This document shows, piece by piece, positions 4,508-6,317 of a stretch of 6,317 bases of DNA. Both the position numbers and the translations under genes were made by a program. Position 1 is the first letter of the stretch, and the number at the start of each line of letters is the position of its first letter. This DNA comes from Actinomycetota bacterium (GTDB lineage Bacteria > Actinomycetota > Actinomycetes > S36-B12), in the NCBI GenBank assembly GCA_009700485.1, contig WLLZ01000098.1:1-6317 (forward strand). The letters are read 5' to 3'. The notes beneath the pieces were generated by a model. That model did not search any database, was not told the DNA's origin, and worked only from the letters and a program-made list of their open reading frames with translations.

Positions 4508-4617
4508 GCCGCAAATCTAGGCGTTATGTAATATCTCCCGAGGAGAATTTGCCGTCTCACCGCGTACTTTTGAACAAGTTGACGTACGGATAGACTGACG
4601 AAAGGGTTCTACCCCAA

Positions 4618-5694
4618 ATGCGACTTCGACTTGCTCTGGTCCGCTTCCTGACACCTCTGAGCGTGACTGCAGCGCTAGTAGTTTTGGTTACCTCGGCTGA
4701 GCCAGTTCAGGCAGCCAGCGGCAATCTCGTTTTCGCGACTTTTAATGTTTGTAAAGTGGATTGTGCGGCACCAGCTCCACCTTGGGATATCAGACGAGAT
4801 CGGGTGGCACGTGTCATTGGTGAATCCGGAGCCGACGTAGTAGGGCTACAGGAGGCAACAAACAATCCAACCACCACGGCTAAAACCCAAGTAGCAGATA
4901 TTCAAACGTTGCTCGCTCCAGCTGGTTATGTTTCGCCTTTCTTCACGGTCGATTCGAATGAATGTCGTAGGCCACGTGATGCCCAAGGTGAACTAACCGG
5001 TCCGTCACCTTGCGACAACTCCGCAGCTTTGCTTTACCGCACTGCGACGATTGAGCAGGTCACCACGCCAACTGGTCTGCCATCCGCAGGCATCGTTCAA
5101 GTGGGATCGATCGCACCTGGTATCGACGCAATATCGGCAGCGCGGTCGGTGGCGTGGGCTTACCTGCGAGGTAAGAATGGCGCTGGGCCATTTCTCGCAA
5201 TCTCCTTGCACCTAGATTCAAATAAAGACGCCACCGCCGAAACTTCGCGCGTTGCAGTAGGCCAAGCACTCGGTGGTTGGGTGAATTGGATGAACGGCAT
5301 CCAGGGCATGAGTAACACCCCCGTGATTTTGATGGCAGACCTCAACTCCTATGCAAAGCGGCAACCAAACGGCGTTCAAATGGCACTAACTAGCGCGGGG
5401 TGGATTGATGCCCACTCGGCACGATCGCGTCGCAATATTCAGTACTCCACGATCAATTACAACCCACGGTTAGGGGCTGACGCCCAAGGGTTCCCCGCAG
5501 CGCCCTACAAGTTTCACAAAACCAAGAAAAATCCAAATGGCGAAGCAACTCGAATCGACTACATAATGGGTTACGGCACCGGGCTAAGGGTCATTGACTA
5601 CGAGGTAGTCATCTATTTAACTGGCAAGGCGTTCAACACTGATTATCAAGCATCTGATCATCAAATGGTCAAAGCTACCTTCGCTTTCCCTTGA
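4618..5694 (+). CDS. Secreted endonuclease/exonuclease/phosphatase (EEP) family protein
   Basis: This 358-residue exported hydrolase has the DNase I/exonuclease III/sphingomyelinase fold. It starts with a signal peptide: basic MRLRLALVRF, a hydrophobic core at about 10-26, and a likely signal peptidase I site after VQA (A32). EEP landmarks follow in order: FATFNVC with N43, ADVVGLQEAT with E79 (metal ligand), ALLYR (137-141), AISLHLDSN with H198, ILMADLNS with D241 and N243, TRIDYIMGYG with D314, and ASDHQMVKATF with catalytic D347-H348. All active-site positions appear intact, so an active Mg2+-dependent phosphodiesterase or nuclease is expected outside the cell. Four cysteines (45, 49, 116, 132) could form disulfides. 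The ATG at 4618 follows a weak GAAAGGG site (4600-4606) by 11 nt. The substrate (DNA, RNA, lipid or other phosphodiester) cannot be told. Extracellular nucleic-acid scavenging is a reasonable guess. It converges with dprE2 across 29 bp. Confidence 0.92.
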   Translation: MRLRLALVRFLTPLSVTAALVVLVTSAEPVQAASGNLVFATFNVCKVDCAAPAPPWDIRRDRVARVIGESGADVVGLQEATNNPTTTAKTQVADIQTLLAPAGYVSPFFTVDSNECRRPRDAQGELTGPSPCDNSAALLYRTATIEQVTTPTGLPSAGIVQVGSIAPGIDAISAARSVAWAYLRGKNGAGPFLAISLHLDSNKDATAETSRVAVGQALGGWVNWMNGIQGMSNTPVILMADLNSYAKRQPNGVQMALTSAGWIDAHSARSRRNIQYSTINYNPRLGADAQGFPAAPYKFHKTKKNPNGEATRIDYIMGYGTGLRVIDYEVVIYLTGKAFNTDYQASDHQMVKATFAFP

Positions 5695-5723
5695 ATTGCT
5701 AGTGGTTCGTAGTTGTCTTCGGG

Positions 5724-6317
5724 CTATTGCGGGAGCCGCCTGAACACTGGGCGTGGCAAAGTCTTTAACGCGGTCATGACGAAGCGCAGCGGCCCGGGGG
5801 CATACACGGTGTTCTTGCCTTTGCGTAACCCCGCAACAACAATATTGGCCACCACTTCTGGGTCGGTCGTCATCGGTGCTTCTGGCATACCGGTTGTCAT
5901 CTTCGTACGCACCATGCCCGGGCGCACAACTAGAACATTTGCGCCCGAGCCATGCAATGCGTCACCGAGGCCTTGAGCGAAGGCATCAAGACCAGCTTTC
6001 GTGGACCCATAAATAAAATTAGATCGCCGCGCACGATCGCCTGCAACACTTGAGAAGACTACGAGTGACCCATGGCCTTGACCCTTCAATCTTGCTGCAA
6101 CTCTTAAGCCCACGCTCACCGCGCCGGTGTAGTTGGTCGTGGCCACCTCAACTGCGAGATCGGGATTGGCCTCACCTTCGTCTTGGCTACCAAGAACCCC
6201 GAAAGCAAGTAGAACAATGTCAATATCCCCGGCATCGAAAACCTGATTAATAAGCACCGCGTGCTCCGTGGTGTTCTTGGCCTCAAAATCAATCGCTGAA
6301 ACACCTTGAATACCCGC
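5724..6317 (-). CDS. dprE2: DprE2, decaprenylphospho-beta-D-erythro-pentofuranosid-2-ulose 2-reductase (C-terminal part, truncated by window edge)
   Basis: This NAD(P)H-dependent short-chain dehydrogenase reduces the keto intermediate made by DprE1, completing epimerisation of decaprenylphosphoryl ribose to arabinose, the arabinan donor for the cell wall. About 198 residues are visible, and the frame stays open to the right edge. The first visible residues, AGIQGVSAIDFEAKNTTEHA, align with about residue 58 of M. tuberculosis DprE2 as I recall it, so roughly 57 residues with the NAD-binding glycine motif are missing. Hallmarks are DIDIVLLAFGVLG, NYTGAVSVG, the serine in VVFSSVAG, the YGSTKAG catalytic YxxxK (Tyr codon 6011-6009, Lys codon 5999-5997), VVRPGMVRTKM and the C-terminal FRRLPQ, which matches FRKLPI of M. 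tuberculosis. The GTG at 6257 is internal, not the start. DprE1 would be expected upstream, outside the window. A generic SDR is the alternative but fits less well. Confidence 0.9.
   Translation of the reverse strand, partial: AGIQGVSAIDFEAKNTTEHAVLINQVFDAGDIDIVLLAFGVLGSQDEGEANPDLAVEVATTNYTGAVSVGLRVAARLKGQGHGSLVVFSSVAGDRARRSNFIYGSTKAGLDAFAQGLGDALHGSGANVLVVRPGMVRTKMTTGMPEAPMTTDPEVVANIVVAGLRKGKNTVYAPGPLRFVMTALKTLPRPVFRRLPQ

Larger units (their letters stand above)
4200..4617. other. 418-bp gap between vapB and the secreted enzyme gene
   Basis: The left end holds the vapBC promoter. The middle holds a broken minus-strand reading frame (4507-4316) and a 14-bp perfect palindrome (4438-4451). Toward the right, TCTCC-CGA-GGAGA (4534-4546) forms a small 5-bp hairpin. 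Its GGAGA resembles a ribosome site and is followed by a 14-codon TTG-initiated frame (4549-4593), but the spacing is too short to trust. TAGACT (4591-4596) and TTGACG (4579-4584) are promoter-like words before the gene at 4618 but do not pair at a standard distance with each other. I see no RNA gene, transposase remnant or CRISPR repeat. Confidence 0.6.

Noticed and set aside
4549..4593. 14-codon TTG-initiated leader-peptide-like frame upstream of the secreted enzyme
   Set aside because: The AGGAG is only about 3 nt from the TTG, too close for normal initiation, and there is no regulatory codon run or attenuator pair.
5695..5723. Bidirectional terminator between the convergent secreted-enzyme and dprE2 genes
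   Set aside because: The 29-bp gap has no stable inverted repeat or T tract. A short GGCT/AGCC pairing at 5722-5737 lies mostly inside dprE2 and is too weak.
4321..5831. 11-bp word TTGCGTAACCC occurring at 4321 and 5821 as a possible repeat pair
   Set aside because: Several 11-bp matches are expected by chance in 6.3 kb, and one copy is within the dprE2 coding sequence.
5713..5976. Plus-strand frame antisense to dprE2
   Set aside because: It overlaps the conserved C-terminal coding region of dprE2 and has no protein-like features.

Overview
The window looks like a chromosomal stretch from an actinobacterium of moderate GC content (low-to-mid 50s percent by eye). The evidence is a Dcd protein very close to the actinobacterial bifunctional dCTP deaminase/dUTPase type, a C-terminal DprE2 fragment (decaprenylphosphoryl-arabinose synthesis, a cell-wall arabinan pathway of Actinobacteria), a DUF2237 protein, frequent GTG starts, and several genes whose start codon lies 6-7 nt after a TAnnnT box, as in leaderless actinobacterial mRNAs. 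I cannot place it below phylum level.

Layout. Positions 16-2609 hold five minus-strand genes in a row. In transcription order they are a membrane protein of unknown function (2609-1875), a DUF2237 protein (1851-1459), dcd (1416-841), a RelE/HigB-like toxin of the Gp49/DUF891 family (773-399) and its XRE-type antitoxin (354-16). Divergent from them, after 58 bp, is a plus-strand multi-pass membrane protein with a degenerate ion-channel-like C-terminus (2668-3381). It is followed by a possible stem-loop terminator and a tRNA-Gly(CCC) gene (3426-3496). Converging on the tRNA is a vapB-vapC type toxin-antitoxin pair (minus strand, 4199-3514) with a well-formed promoter for leaderless transcription. 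The 418-bp gap at 4200-4617 carries that promoter and a short minus-strand reading frame (4507-4316) broken by one in-frame TAA. Next comes a secreted endonuclease/exonuclease/phosphatase-fold enzyme (4618-5694, plus). It converges with dprE2 (minus, 5724 to beyond the right edge), which lacks about its first 57 residues because the window ends.

How the parts relate. The conserved genes (dcd, tRNA-Gly, dprE2) are housekeeping, covering pyrimidine nucleotide supply, translation and cell-envelope precursor synthesis. Two separate type II toxin-antitoxin modules of different families sit among them within 4.2 kb, so this looks like a conserved neighbourhood with accessory insertions and not a single multi-gene system. 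I see no CRISPR array, transposase, integrase or clear attachment-site duplication. The most distinctive observation is the repeated TAnnnT-6/7 nt-start-codon geometry, which suggests many leaderless messages. The interrupted small reading frame next to vapBC is the least explained element. I found no convincing evidence of a wholly new multi-gene system.
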